From the NCBI GenBank assembly GCA_031275395.1, contig JAISOU010000019.1:1-19504 (forward strand): a stretch of DNA of 19,504 nt. Direction: 5' to 3'. This document shows, piece by piece, positions 7,653 to 15,505 of this stretch. Positions within the stretch are counted from its first letter, which is position 1, and every line of letters starts with the position of its first letter. The position numbers were made by a program, and so were the translations under genes. Source of the DNA: Helicobacteraceae bacterium. Lineage in GTDB: Bacteria; Campylobacterota; Campylobacteria; Campylobacterales; SZUA-545. The notes beneath the pieces were generated by a model. The model was not told where the DNA came from and did no database searches. It saw only the letters and a list, made by a program, of their open reading frames with translations.

Positions 7653-8398
7653 TAAACGTTCCTCGCGTCGTTAAAGATCGCGTCAAATTCCGCGTCAATT
7701 GTAAGCAAATTGCTTTCGCCAAACGATTTCGTCTTAATACGGCGAATGTTGCGCCGCATATCGTTTGAAATAGCTCGCGGATCGTTAAAAACAATATATC
7801 CGTTATTTATTTTTACGCGATCAAAGCGCGCCGCCCAAGCGTCGCAATCCGCTTCATTCGGATAATCAAAGCCATGAAACATTACGCCCAGATCAATTTC
7901 GCCGTAATTGTCGTAAAATCCTTCGTCGCTTCCGAATTCGAGCGGTTCGACGTAACCTTGGCATTCCCGCGTACCCAAAAATATATCGCGTCGACCGCCG
8001 CGCTCTACCATGCGCTTAGCTACGTTATGGTGCTTGTTTTCATTGCGATCCGCTTTGAGATCGTCGCGTAGCTCGTTCCATTCAAAATGCGCTAGAACCT
8101 GATAGCAAACGTCTTTAAGGTACGCGTAATAGGCGAGTTCGTTTTTCCCGCCGCTGTAGCTGATTGGACGAATGCCCTTTGATTCGGTTTGAATCTTATT
8201 CATTACTCGCGCGGCGTCGATATACCAAATCAACGTAGGCTTCCAATAAACGCTTTCAACGATGCCTTTAAGCGCTTGGTAGGTTGGCGCCATATAGGAG
8301 TTTTTCTCGCCGCCCACGCGGGTTATCGGATCGCTAAATAGGGCGTATTTGGCGCTAATGGAAAACTCTATCGAGTTTCGCTTTCTCTCGATTGTCAT
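7652..8398 (-). CDS. cas5c: Cas5c (Cas5d), pre-crRNA endonuclease
   Basis: In type I-C, Cas5c replaces Cas6. It cuts the repeat at the 3' base of its hairpin, leaving a handle ending in ATTGAAAC, and then stays at the crRNA 5' end. The 248-aa product resembles the Bacillus halodurans enzyme closely, with [37 protein letters not shown] and [10 protein letters not shown]. The residues matching the known catalytic Tyr46, Lys116 and His117 are Tyr51 (VYWKP) and Lys122 and His123 (NENKHH). An intact triad predicts active processing. The start is firm: GGGAGG lies 7 nt upstream inside the end of cas3, with only three bases between the cas3 stop and this ATG. Confidence 0.98.
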   Translation of the reverse strand: MTIERKRNSIEFSISAKYALFSDPITRVGGEKNSYMAPTYQALKGIVESVYWKPTLIWYIDAARVMNKIQTESKGIRPISYSGGKNELAYYAYLKDVCYQVLAHFEWNELRDDLKADRNENKHHNVAKRMVERGGRRDIFLGTRECQGYVEPLEFGSDEGFYDNYGEIDLGVMFHGFDYPNEADCDAWAARFDRVKINNGYIVFNDPRAISNDMRRNIRRIKTKSFGESNLLTIDAEFDAIFNDARNV

Positions 8399-8401
8399 TC
8401 T

Positions 8402-10711
8402 CTAGCCTCCCTTAAACGGCTCTATATTTTCAAGATACACGCCCAATTCGCTGTCGTAGTAGCCTTTAGGCAGTACGCTTAGACCGTCGATTTCGTAGAT
8501 TAAATATGCGATTTTAGCAAATTCATACTTGTACAACGAGATGGAATAACGCTGTAATTGGCGTAGCCATCGACTTTTTTCTGAAGGTTCGGCATTTTCA
8601 TATTTATTAAGTAGCGCTTGCGCCTCCTCGTCATGACAAACAATTATGCCCTTAGCGTTTTGGTCGATTACGCTAAACGCTTCCGCCGCGCTTCTAAACG
8701 CCTGCGTTAGTCGAGGCGGCTCGCTTCCTTTAGCGTTCTTAAACGCGCCTTTGCCCTGCGCGTTGCTTGAAAGCCAGTCGTACAAAGCGCCGTTGCCGTC
8801 AACGTCATAATCCATCAAATTTTTTCTGTCGTAAAAGTAGTATCGATAATATTGTCTCATAACTCTTGGAGAGAGCGGATCGTCGCCCGCCGTCTCGTAC
8901 AGTACGCGTTCTGTTATTTTAGCGGCGATCGCTATATCTGGCAGATTTGTAAGGTTTTCGCCCGCGACGTTAATAATAAACGTCGAACAGATATGCGAAT
9001 ACTCGCCGTGTCGGTTGCATCGTCCCGCCGCTTGCGCGATCGAATCCAAGCCCGCAAGAGCGCGAACGACGCATTCAAAGGAAATATCTACGCCCGCTTC
9101 GATTAGCTGCGTACTAATTACCAAAAGCCTCTTTTTTTCTTCGAGTGCTTTACTTATATCGCCTAAAAGTTTTAGTCTATGCTTAGGGTAAAGCAACGTG
9201 CTAAGGTAAATTATTTTAATTTCTTTTTCCTCGGCTATCGGTTTAAGCGTTTTGTATAATTTTATAGCGTCTTTTTTCGTGTTGAGAATTACCAAGCAGT
9301 TTAGCGAGGAATCTAATTCTTCCGAAACGAAATCTCGCAACTGCTCCATAGAGTGTCCGCCATCGATTATGCGTTTTTGTATCTCGACGCGTTTTGGGGG
9401 CGATAATACGTTGCCGATAACGTTTGTGGGCGTTGCGCGAATCGGGTGTTGGCATTCGTTTAGCGGCGGTTGCGTCGCCGTGCATAGCATAATGGAACTA
9501 CCCGCAAACGTATATAGATAATTTACGGCTTCGTTAAATAACGATATGCATTTGATTGGCAACGACTGCACTTCGTCAAAAATTATTGCCGATCGCGCCA
9601 TATTGTGAAATCTTCGCAAATCGCCGCTTTTTGACGAATATATCGTTTCCATAAAACGCGTCATAGTCGTTATTATGATTGGGTGTTCCCAACGCTCCGT
9701 AGCTAAACGATAACTTGTCGCTTTTTCTTCTTCGTCGGGCGGCAAAAGATTCGAGTGATGTTCCAAAATAAGATCGTCCTCTTTGCCAATGCCAAGAGCT
9801 TCGCGGATTTTGCTTGCGGTTTGATCTAATATGGACAAATATGGAATCACAATGATTATTCGATCGAGCTTATGTTCCATTGCGTGAATCAGCGCAAAAG
9901 AAAGACTAGCGTAAGTCTTGCCGCCTCCGGTTGGCGCATCAAGCCGAAAAATGCCGCGAGGCATACGCGCCGCCGCAATGCAACGCGCCGATACTTCTTG
10001 CCTTATTTGATTGATTGGGGTATCAACCGCGAATTCGTCCGAAAGCAAATATGTTTCTAGCGTTTTAAGCAAATTTTCCCAAGAAGGAACGATAAACGAC
10101 GGCTCTTTACCCGTCTCAAAAGTATAGGCGTCGAGCCTGTCCGCGTCGACTAAGCATGAAAACAGCGATTTTGCAAACAAATGCAAAGCGAAGTTGCAGT
10201 TAAGGCGGTTTTCGCGGCATCGTTTGGCAAACGCCGCCATTTCGTCGGCGCATTCGTTTAGCGCCGCATGTAAACGGATTAAATTGAGCCGTTCAAACGC
10301 AGAAACGGTTTCGCCAAAGTGCAGTTTTGGATCGTCTTTCGTCATTCGATCGAGCAAGGGAGTTTCTCCGCTCGGCGATATTGCGTCGACAAGCTCCCCA
10401 TGATGAGCCGCTATGCAAAGGGCTAGCAATTCGGCAATTAACGGATCGATCTCAAACTTTGTCGCCTGCTCGAGAACATAGCGCGCGCCTTGCGTCGAAT
10501 GAACTACGGAACCGCGCTTGCCGCCTTCATTCATATATTGCGCAAATTCGGCGGAGAGTTTCCCCAAATCGTGTAGCGCTCCCGCCGTAAAAGCGAATTT
10601 TGGCGCTCCAAACTTCTTTGCAAACGCTTCGGCTTTGTCGGCGACCTTGATAAAATGCTCGCGCGCGTCCTGCTCCCGTCCGTCTTTTGTCGTTCTGACA
10701 ACGTATCTCAT
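8402..10711 (-). CDS. cas3: Cas3, HD nuclease-helicase
   Basis: Cas3 nicks and then processively degrades target DNA once the surveillance complex forms an R-loop. The 769-aa product has an N-terminal HD domain with His19, His47-Asp48 (ALHDLGK), His71 and His103-His104 (AAHHGE). A superfamily 2 helicase follows, with Walker A at about 259-266 (APTGGGKT), the Walker B box IIFDEVQSLP near 376-385, TATQP near 411-415, and QAAGRCNRHGE as motif VI. Nothing essential is missing. The ATG at 10711 follows AGAAAGGATG at good spacing. It is the first gene of the operon and the preceding roughly 250 nt are non-coding, so the cas promoter should lie there. Confidence 0.98.
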   Translation of the reverse strand: MRYVVRTTKDGREQDAREHFIKVADKAEAFAKKFGAPKFAFTAGALHDLGKLSAEFAQYMNEGGKRGSVVHSTQGARYVLEQATKFEIDPLIAELLALCIAAHHGELVDAISPSGETPLLDRMTKDDPKLHFGETVSAFERLNLIRLHAALNECADEMAAFAKRCRENRLNCNFALHLFAKSLFSCLVDADRLDAYTFETGKEPSFIVPSWENLLKTLETYLLSDEFAVDTPINQIRQEVSARCIAAARMPRGIFRLDAPTGGGKTYASLSFALIHAMEHKLDRIIIVIPYLSILDQTASKIREALGIGKEDDLILEHHSNLLPPDEEEKATSYRLATERWEHPIIITTMTRFMETIYSSKSGDLRRFHNMARSAIIFDEVQSLPIKCISLFNEAVNYLYTFAGSSIMLCTATQPPLNECQHPIRATPTNVIGNVLSPPKRVEIQKRIIDGGHSMEQLRDFVSEELDSSLNCLVILNTKKDAIKLYKTLKPIAEEKEIKIIYLSTLLYPKHRLKLLGDISKALEEKKRLLVISTQLIEAGVDISFECVVRALAGLDSIAQAAGRCNRHGEYSHICSTFIINVAGENLTNLPDIAIAAKITERVLYETAGDDPLSPRVMRQYYRYYFYDRKNLMDYDVDGNGALYDWLSSNAQGKGAFKNAKGSEPPRLTQAFRSAAEAFSVIDQNAKGIIVCHDEEAQALLNKYENAEPSEKSRWLRQLQRYSISLYKYEFAKIAYLIYEIDGLSVLPKGYYDSELGVYLENIEPFKGG

Positions 10712-10731
10712 TGGTCATCCTTTCTAAAGAT

Positions 10732-10747
10732 TGTGCAATATTGCGCA
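10732..10747. promoter_or_regulatory. Palindrome near the cas3 start, possible operator
   Basis: TGTGCAATATTGCGCA has dyad symmetry except for one pair, with a perfect 10-bp core GCAATATTGC. It lies about 20 nt upstream of the cas3 ATG, within the expected 5' leader or promoter of the cas operon. The function is inferred from position and symmetry only. Confidence 0.4.
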
Positions 10748-10830
10748 TACTTTATGAGTGCGTAATCTACCATAAAACGCCTTAAAATCATTTTATCTCT
10801 AAACTTACAATGAAAATAAATAGTTCGTGA

Positions 10831-10854
10831 CGCTTGCTTACATAATAGCAAGCG
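10831..10854. repeat. Perfect 8-bp inverted repeat between acpS and cas3
   Basis: CGCTTGCT and AGCAAGCG are separated by the 8-nt loop TACATAAT. On the minus strand the stem is followed by a T-rich but interrupted stretch. It could be a weak terminator for fliL-acpS or a protein-binding site. It is bracketed by the 14-bp direct repeat at 10798-10811 and 10865-10878. Confidence 0.45.
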
Positions 10855-10960
10855 CCCATAAATTTCTAAACTTACAATCTTTCAACCCACGATTAGCCGC
10901 AAAGCAAATCGACGTAACGCCTCCTTATACCATAACTAAGGCAAAATTATCTGCCCGCCG

Positions 10961-11356
10961 TTATTTGATTGAGCCAAGGGACCGAGCGCTAGTTAGGGGT
11001 CGGGGCGGGATAAGGGCGAGAGCGACGGCGGCGGCGTGCGTCTTTTCGTGGGTTATGGATACGCTAAGCGAACTAACGCCGAAGCGTTTGGCGGCTTGAT
11101 CGCTTAAAACCGCGTAGGGCGCGCCCATTTCGTCTTTCCCGATCGCGATATCGTGAAAACCCAGATCGCCGCAGATTCCGCAACCAAGCGCCTTAGAAAC
11201 CGCCTCCTTAGCCGCCCATACGCCCGCTACGCTTTCGATCCGCGAACCAAACCGCGCAATCTCGTCGTCGCTCATAAAACGTTGCAAAGCCTTATCGCCA
11301 AAGCGTTGGCGCAAAGCGGCAATCCGCCTAATATCGATCAGATCGACGCCAATCAT
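10961..11356 (-). CDS. acpS: Holo-[acyl-carrier-protein] synthase
   Basis: AcpS transfers the 4'-phosphopantetheine group from CoA to a serine of acyl carrier protein, activating it for fatty acid synthesis. It works in the cytosol, normally as a trimer. The 131-aa product starts MIGVDLIDI with the metal-binding Asp8. It carries WAAKEAVSKALG with Glu51 and Lys55 and ends with the SITHEKTHAAAVALA strand. The C-terminus runs somewhat longer than usual, with a proline- and arginine-containing tail. It starts 22 nt after the fliL stop with GGGG just upstream, so the two are probably cotranscribed. As I recall, fliL and acpS also neighbour each other in Campylobacter. Confidence 0.95.
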   Translation of the reverse strand: MIGVDLIDIRRIAALRQRFGDKALQRFMSDDEIARFGSRIESVAGVWAAKEAVSKALGCGICGDLGFHDIAIGKDEMGAPYAVLSDQAAKRFGVSSLSVSITHEKTHAAAVALALIPPRPLTSARSLGSIK

Positions 11357-11378
11357 TAAACCCCGATCGCCAAATCGC

Positions 11379-11876
11379 CTACTGGATCACAAACTCTATA
11401 AAAAAAACGCTCTTGATCTGCCCGTCGATCAGATAGCGATTAACGGCGCTTCTGATCTCTTCGCGCAGACGCGTCTTGCCGCTCTCCGTAGAGATTTCGT
11501 CAAAACGCTTGGCGCTGAGCAGGCTGATAATGCTGTCGCGAATGCGCGGCATTTTGTTATCGATTTCAGCGCCCGCGTTTTTGTGCGTAAGCTCAAAACT
11601 GATCCTTGCTTTCAAAAAACGTCTGCCTTCGGCGCTCAACAAATTAACTATAAATTGGTCTAAATCGACGATCGGACCCAAAGCCTCCGCGTTTCCTCCC
11701 GTAGCGGCCGCGCCGCTCGTCCTTTGCGGTTGCGCGCTCTCGCCGCTCGAGCCTAAAAGCAAGACGACAAGCCCTATAACCGCAATCAAAACCAACGCGA
11801 TCCCGCCGATCGCAATCAGAATAAGCGGGCTTTTCTTTTTTACTTCTTCTTTTTCGGTTTTTGGCTCTTCCGCCAT
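11379..11876 (-). CDS. fliL: Flagellar basal-body protein FliL
   Basis: FliL is a single-pass inner-membrane protein around the flagellar stator that supports motor torque. The 165-aa product has a charged N-terminus, one membrane helix at about residues 17-41, and a Ser/Gly/Ala-rich linker. Its periplasmic FliL domain includes ALGPIVDLDQFIVNLLS, RRFLKARISFEL, and a C-terminal INRYLIDG-type segment followed by VFFIEFVIQ. Length is typical. The ATG at 11876 follows AAAGGAGT. It faces the MlaE gene across a 72-nt divergent gap. No other flagellar gene is in the window. The host is probably motile. Confidence 0.93.
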   Translation of the reverse strand: MAEEPKTEKEEVKKKSPLILIAIGGIALVLIAVIGLVVLLLGSSGESAQPQRTSGAAATGGNAEALGPIVDLDQFIVNLLSAEGRRFLKARISFELTHKNAGAEIDNKMPRIRDSIISLLSAKRFDEISTESGKTRLREEIRSAVNRYLIDGQIKSVFFIEFVIQ

Positions 11877-11948
11877 AAAATGACTCCTTTATTGTGATAC
11901 AATGCGAGTAAATCGGCAATTTTAACTTAGACTAGCATAAGAAACATT
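11877..11948. promoter_or_regulatory. Divergent promoter region between fliL and the permease gene
   Basis: This 72-nt AT-rich gap separates two divergent genes, so it must hold at least two promoters. The strong fliL ribosome binding site (AAAGGAGT on the minus strand) lies at its left edge. I looked for sigma-28 and sigma-54 boxes for the flagellar side and found no convincing match. Confidence 0.5.
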
Positions 11949-12740
11949 ATGTTTGAAGCGTTTTTATTTCGTTTAGGACGTCCGTTTTACGCGCTCGCGG
12001 AGCTTAACGGCAAACTTGGCGCGTTTTTTATTTTTCAGGCGCGTTTTTTTCCGCTTCTCTTTTCGCGCCCTTTTCGCGGCTCTCTGTTCCTTAAGCAACT
12101 AGAGGCGATCGGAGCAAATAGCGTTCTTGTCGTCGTTATGACGGCGGTTTTTACGGGTATGGTGATGTCGATTCAGCTCTACGGCGCGTTTCATCAATTC
12201 GGCGCGGAGTCTATGATGGGCTACGCGATCTTTCTTGCGATCGGGCGCGAGCTTGGGCCTGTATTCACCGCGCTAATGCTTATCAGCCGCGCCGCAAGCG
12301 CGATGGCGGCGGAGCTTGGCACGATGCGCGTTACGGAGCAGATCGACGCGATCGAAGCGCTATCCGTCAATTCCAAAGCCTATCTTTTAACGCCCCGCAT
12401 TTTGGCGACGGTTATCGCCGCGCCGCTTTTGGTCATCATCTTTGATCTTGTGGCAAACGTGGGCGCGTATCTTTTGGCGCTTCAACTCGGCGTAAATCCC
12501 AACGCTTATATGCGGGCGATCGTCGCATACGCGAAATTGGGGGATTTTGTTCAAGGTTGCGTTAAAGGCGCGGTTTTTGGGTATCTGATCGGCGCGATCG
12601 CAACCTACGTCGGTTTTAACGCAAAAGGCGGCGCCAAAGGCGTTGGTATAGCCACGACGCAAGCGGTCGTTAGCTCTAGCGTCGCCCTATTTTTGGCGAA
12701 CTACTTTCTCTCTTCGCTCTTTTTGTTACTCGACTGGTAA
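11949..12740 (+). CDS. mlaE: MlaE-type ABC transporter permease
   Basis: MlaE permeases form the inner-membrane channel of ABC systems that move phospholipids between the inner and outer membranes. The 263-aa product has the usual length and hydrophobic segments at about 56-80, 92-118, 150-181, 205-222 and 238-261. The conserved block RELGPVFTALMLISRAA, then AAELGTMRVTEQIDAIEAL, near residues 100-138 marks the family. The ribosome binding site is weak (AAGAAAC). In most genomes the ATPase (MlaF) and substrate-binding protein (MlaD) sit next door. Here the following gene is an unrelated lipoprotein, so the partners must lie elsewhere. The family call is firm; the substrate is inferred. Confidence 0.92.
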   Translation: MFEAFLFRLGRPFYALAELNGKLGAFFIFQARFFPLLFSRPFRGSLFLKQLEAIGANSVLVVVMTAVFTGMVMSIQLYGAFHQFGAESMMGYAIFLAIGRELGPVFTALMLISRAASAMAAELGTMRVTEQIDAIEALSVNSKAYLLTPRILATVIAAPLLVIIFDLVANVGAYLLALQLGVNPNAYMRAIVAYAKLGDFVQGCVKGAVFGYLIGAIATYVGFNAKGGAKGVGIATTQAVVSSSVALFLANYFLSSLFLLLDW

Positions 12741-12758
12741 CGCCGACGCTTAAGAATG

Positions 12759-12764
12759 TATAAT
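12759..12764 (+). promoter_or_regulatory. Promoter -10 box (TATAAT) for the DUF4197 lipoprotein gene
   Basis: A perfect TATAAT lies 20 nt before the ATG at 12785, with TG directly in front. Transcription would start near 12771, giving a very short leader that contains the AGGGG ribosome binding site. No clear -35 box is visible, which is common for sigma-70 promoters in Campylobacterota. Confidence 0.45.
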
Positions 12765-12784
12765 GCTAAAAAAGGGGTTTAAAG

Positions 12785-13555
12785 ATGAGGTTAATCGCTC
12801 TTTGTCTGATCGCGGCGTTATTGATCGGTTGCAATAATCAGGGGCTTTTGCAAACGGCGCGAGATACGATCGAAAACAAACGCGCGCCCACAAACGCGCA
12901 GATGATCGAAGCGCTCAAAACGGCGCTAAACGACGGCGCGGCGGACGCGGCTTTGACGCTTAGCGCGGAAGGCGGTTTTAATAAATCGTCGCTTTATAAG
13001 ATCTTTCTGCCGCCCGAAGCCGATACGATCGTTAAAAACGTAAAGCTAATTCCGAACGGCGCGAAGCTGATCGACGACGCGGTTTTGCGTATTAACTCGG
13101 CGGCTGAGGAGGCTGCGAAAGAGGCGACGCCGATCTTTGCCAAAGCGATTAGCGATATGACGATCGCGGACGCGGTAGGGATTTTGAAAGGCGAGCAAAA
13201 CGCGGCGACGCGCTATTTGCAAGAAAAAACGAGCGGCGCGTTAAAAACCGCCTTCGCGCCCAAAATCAACGCCGCGCTCGCAAAACCGCTGATCGCCGGC
13301 GTTTCCGCGCAAAACTCGTGGGATACGCTAACCGGCGGTTTTAACAAGGTCGCAAACTCTCTAGCGGGCAAAGCGGTAAAACTTGAACCCGTTAAAACCT
13401 CTATTAACGATTACGTTTTGGATAAGGCGCTTTTCGCGCTCTTTAACGAAGTAGGCAAAACGGAAGCGCAAATCCGCGCAAATCCTCTTGCCTCAAGCAA
13501 GGCGATCGTCCAAAAAGTCTTTGATTACGCCAAAAACGCGCTGAACAAAGACTAA
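12785..13555 (+). CDS. DUF4197 family lipoprotein
   Basis: The 256-aa product starts with a lipoprotein signal, MRLIALCLIAALLIGC, with the lipobox cysteine at residue 16. The mature protein should be anchored in a membrane facing the periplasm. The rest matches DUF4197: an N-terminal helical part (MIEALKTALNDGAADAA), KIFLPPEADTIVKNV, then PIFAKAISDMTIADAVGIL, and the tail IRANPLASSKAIVQKVF. Family length is normal and no catalytic motif is known. GGGG at 12774-12777 precedes the ATG at suitable spacing, and a TATAAT box lies upstream. Its biological role is unknown. The position after an MlaE gene is suggestive of envelope work but is not evidence. Confidence 0.88.
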   Translation: MRLIALCLIAALLIGCNNQGLLQTARDTIENKRAPTNAQMIEALKTALNDGAADAALTLSAEGGFNKSSLYKIFLPPEADTIVKNVKLIPNGAKLIDDAVLRINSAAEEAAKEATPIFAKAISDMTIADAVGILKGEQNAATRYLQEKTSGALKTAFAPKINAALAKPLIAGVSAQNSWDTLTGGFNKVANSLAGKAVKLEPVKTSINDYVLDKALFALFNEVGKTEAQIRANPLASSKAIVQKVFDYAKNALNKD

Positions 13556-13557
13556 TA

Positions 13558-13566
13558 TGCTATAAT
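13558..13566 (+). promoter_or_regulatory. Extended -10 promoter for the mqnA operon
   Basis: TGCTATAAT is a perfect extended -10 element (TG, one base, TATAAT) starting three bases after the lipoprotein stop. Transcription would begin near 13573, giving mqnA a leader of roughly 90 nt. No -35 box is evident, as is normal for extended -10 promoters. Confidence 0.5.
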
Positions 13567-13663
13567 CTTAATAAGTCCGCAAAAGCGTTAGCGACAAAAC
13601 CTTAAAAAGAGCCAAAAGCCGATAAATACCGATGAATAGAGAGTTTAATTAGAAAATTGCGCG

Positions 13664-14308
13664 ATGATCTTTGGACGAATCGATTATCTTAACCTGTTGC
13701 CGTTTTATCTTTTTTTGAAGCGTTACCGCCCGTATATACTGCGAACGAGCAACTTCAAAAAAGGGTCGCCTAGCGCGATCAACCGCCTATACAAGCGCAG
13801 GGCGATCGACGCCGGATTTATTTCCAGTATTCGCAGCCGCAATCAAAAAGGCGCGAATCTGGGGATTATCGCCAAAAAAGCGGTAACGAGCGTGCTGGTT
13901 TTGGAAGGCGAGTTTGTAGCCGACGCAGAGTCGGAAACCTCCAACGCGCTGGCGAAACTTTTGAATCTTACGGGGCGCGTTATGATCGGCGATAAGGCGT
14001 TGAAGCGCTACGCCGAAGGCGAAAAAGCCGTCGATCTGGCTTTGGAGTGGCAGAAACGCTACAAACTGCCGTTCGTTTTTTCGCGTCTGTGTTACACGAG
14101 CGGCGATCGGCTGATTAAGCGGATCGAAAAACAGTTTTTGCGCCGAATAACGCGACGCGTTCCGCAGGCGATTTTGCAAGATCGCGCTAAAAAAAGCGGT
14201 ATCGCCGCGTCGGAGATCGGCGCGTATCTAAAGAGGCTGGAATACCGAATCGACAAAAAAGCCGCCAAAGCGCTTAAGAAATTTTTATTTTTAACGAGGA
14301 GATTATGA
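13664..14308 (+). CDS. mqnA: Chorismate dehydratase MqnA (futalosine menaquinone pathway)
   Basis: MqnA converts chorismate to 3-enolpyruvyl-benzoate, the first step of the futalosine route to menaquinone. The 214-aa product matches the short form I associate with Campylobacter and Helicobacter. It begins MIFGRIDYLNLLPFYLFLK, continues with RRAIDAGFISSI (binding-lobe region), KKAVTSVLVL, and SNALAKLLNL followed by IGDKALKRY, and then DLALEWQKRYKLPFVFSRLCY. The start is chosen because it gives the family N-terminus, but no good Shine-Dalgarno precedes it. The stop overlaps the next ATG (ATGA), so translation is coupled to the glycosyltransferase. Its presence implies menaquinone-based respiration; no other mqn gene is in the window. 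Confidence 0.9.
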   Translation: MIFGRIDYLNLLPFYLFLKRYRPYILRTSNFKKGSPSAINRLYKRRAIDAGFISSIRSRNQKGANLGIIAKKAVTSVLVLEGEFVADAESETSNALAKLLNLTGRVMIGDKALKRYAEGEKAVDLALEWQKRYKLPFVFSRLCYTSGDRLIKRIEKQFLRRITRRVPQAILQDRAKKSGIAASEIGAYLKRLEYRIDKKAAKALKKFLFLTRRL

Positions 14309-15312
14309 ACGTTCTTTTTGCGATCTATGAAAAAGAGTATAACGACGTTGTTTGGCACGCTCTGAATCTGGCTACTTCGCTTTTTAACGACGGACACGAC
14401 GCGAGAATCGCTCTTTGCGCCGATTCGCCGATCGCCAAAGAGGTAAAAGAGGCGAAATTGCCGATCGAAACCATTCTTTCCGCAAAGAGCGGCTTTTTGG
14501 CTTACTTACATCAAAAAGATACCTTTAAAGCGTTGGCGAGCCGTTTTCGCGTCGATCTGATGGTAAGCTACGGGCAAACGCCCTCGGGCGCGACGGCTCT
14601 AAAAAAGGCGAGTTTCGCCAACGCGGTTTGCGGCATAGGCGAAAAGTTCGCTTGGGCAAAAAGCGCGAAAAAAATTATCGCTTCGAGCAAGGCGGTAAAA
14701 ACCGATCTGATTACGCGCTACAAAGTAAAGAGCGATCGCGTTTTTATTATCTACGGCGGGCTTGACGGGTTGAGCGAAGACGAGCGCGCCAAAAGCCGCG
14801 CCGAGATTCGCGCCAAACTGGAGCTAAACGATCAAAATATCCTAATCGGCATACTTGGCGACGTTACCGAAACAAGCGGTCATAAACTGCTGATCGAAGC
14901 GCTAACGAGCGATTACAACAAAAATCTAAAGTTGATCGCGTTGGTCGGCGACGATTCGCAGATCGTTCCGTTTAAGAATCTCTGTCGGCAATATAATATC
15001 TCTCGCGTCGCCCTTGTCGAAACGCTGCAAAAAGGCGATTTGGCGTTGATCTCGGCGCTCGATATCGGAGTCGTCGCCTCTTTTGAGCCAAGCGCAACGG
15101 CAAGAAGGGCGATCGAGCTGATTGCGGCGGGCGTGAGCGTCGTAGCGACGAGCGCGAGCGCCGATAGCGAATTGGCAAACGCGCAAAACTGCTTTAGCGA
15201 GCCATATCCAAACGCTCTTTTGAACGCCATTATCGCGCACGTGGCAAACGACAAAACCGCCGATCGCGCCTCTCTACGCGCCGCTTGGAACGCCCTAATC
15301 CGCCCTCGTTAA
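14305..15312 (+). CDS. GT4-like (GT-B fold) glycosyltransferase
   Basis: The 335-aa product has the two-domain GT-B layout. The N-terminal half is MNVLFAIYEKEYNDVVWHAL with an acceptor-side loop. A linker near 145-155 (VFIIYGGLD) leads to a nucleotide-sugar domain from about 176 (QNILIGILGDVTETSGHKLL). The C-terminal part shows ASFEPSATARRAIELIAAG followed by VSVVATSASADSEL, the usual donor-binding Glu and Gly region of GT4 enzymes. Donor and acceptor cannot be read from sequence; lipopolysaccharide, capsule or glycoprotein synthesis are all possible. GAGGAGATT precedes the ATG, which overlaps the mqnA stop by four bases. The coupling to mqnA looks positional, with no obvious metabolic link. 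Confidence 0.82.
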   Translation: MNVLFAIYEKEYNDVVWHALNLATSLFNDGHDARIALCADSPIAKEVKEAKLPIETILSAKSGFLAYLHQKDTFKALASRFRVDLMVSYGQTPSGATALKKASFANAVCGIGEKFAWAKSAKKIIASSKAVKTDLITRYKVKSDRVFIIYGGLDGLSEDERAKSRAEIRAKLELNDQNILIGILGDVTETSGHKLLIEALTSDYNKNLKLIALVGDDSQIVPFKNLCRQYNISRVALVETLQKGDLALISALDIGVVASFEPSATARRAIELIAAGVSVVATSASADSELANAQNCFSEPYPNALLNAIIAHVANDKTADRASLRAAWNALIRPR

Positions 15313-15505
15313 ACCCGCCGCTTGTTAAACTCGCTCAAACGGCGAATTGCGCGGCGAATCCGCTTTTTGCCGTTTGGAATGAAAAAGGCTAAATCCGTAT
15401 TTATTTAGGTCGCTCTCGTCGCCGATAGAACCGGTCGAAAGGTTTTGGGCGATTGGTCGTAATCGGCGGAATTATATTTGCTTGCTTCTTGTCAAGGAGT
15501 AGGCA
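15313..15505 (+). other. Intergenic region between the glycosyltransferase and the 157-aa gene
   Basis: This 193-nt gap contains a candidate terminator (15351-15368) nested inside an 8-bp inverted repeat (15336-15343 with 15369-15376). It ends in a good ribosome binding site, AAGGAG at about 15495-15500, for the next gene. No further gene is supported. Confidence 0.5.
15351..15368 (+). terminator. Candidate intrinsic terminator after the mqnA-glycosyltransferase operon
   Basis: GCGG (15351-15354), loop CGAAT, CCGC (15360-15363) and then TTTTT (15364-15368) have terminator layout about 40 nt after the stop codon. The stem is only 4 bp. An outer 8-bp pair, CAAACGGC/GCCGTTTG, could compete with it or stack on it. 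Confidence 0.4.

Larger units (their letters stand above)
10712..10960 (-). promoter_or_regulatory. Non-coding region upstream of cas3, probable cas promoter and operator
   Basis: Between acpS and cas3, both on the minus strand, about 250 nt hold no convincing gene. The region is AT-rich near cas3. It contains a 16-bp palindrome with one mismatched pair (TGTGCAATATTGCGCA, 10732-10747) just upstream of the cas3 ribosome binding site, and a 14-bp direct repeat TCTAAACTTACAAT at 10798-10811 and 10865-10878. A perfect 8-bp hairpin lies between the two copies (CGCTTGCT 10831-10838, AGCAAGCG 10847-10854). The hairpin could end the fliL-acpS transcript, though no good U-run follows. The palindrome sits where a repressor would act. 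I could not assign -35 and -10 boxes with confidence. Confidence 0.55.

Noticed and set aside
9243-9521. Long antisense frames across cas3 and other genes
   Set aside because: They are shadow frames produced by the strong codon bias of the real genes and lack start signals and family likeness.
8402-10711. Cas3 has DEVQ instead of DEAH/DECH in the helicase Walker B box
   Set aside because: DExQ-like variants are common in Cas3 proteins as I recall, and the other helicase and HD motifs are intact, so this does not suggest loss of activity.
10798-10878. The 14-bp direct repeats upstream of cas3 are 67 bp apart, the same as a repeat-plus-spacer unit
   Set aside because: The sequence is unrelated to the CRISPR repeat, so the equal spacing is taken as coincidence and not as a relic array.
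11877-11948. A possible flagellar sigma-28 promoter (GCCGATTT on the minus strand) before fliL
   Set aside because: The -35-like element is far too close and the -10 match is incomplete.
12741-12784. A possible terminator between the permease and the lipoprotein gene
   Set aside because: No stem of useful length is followed by a U-run here.
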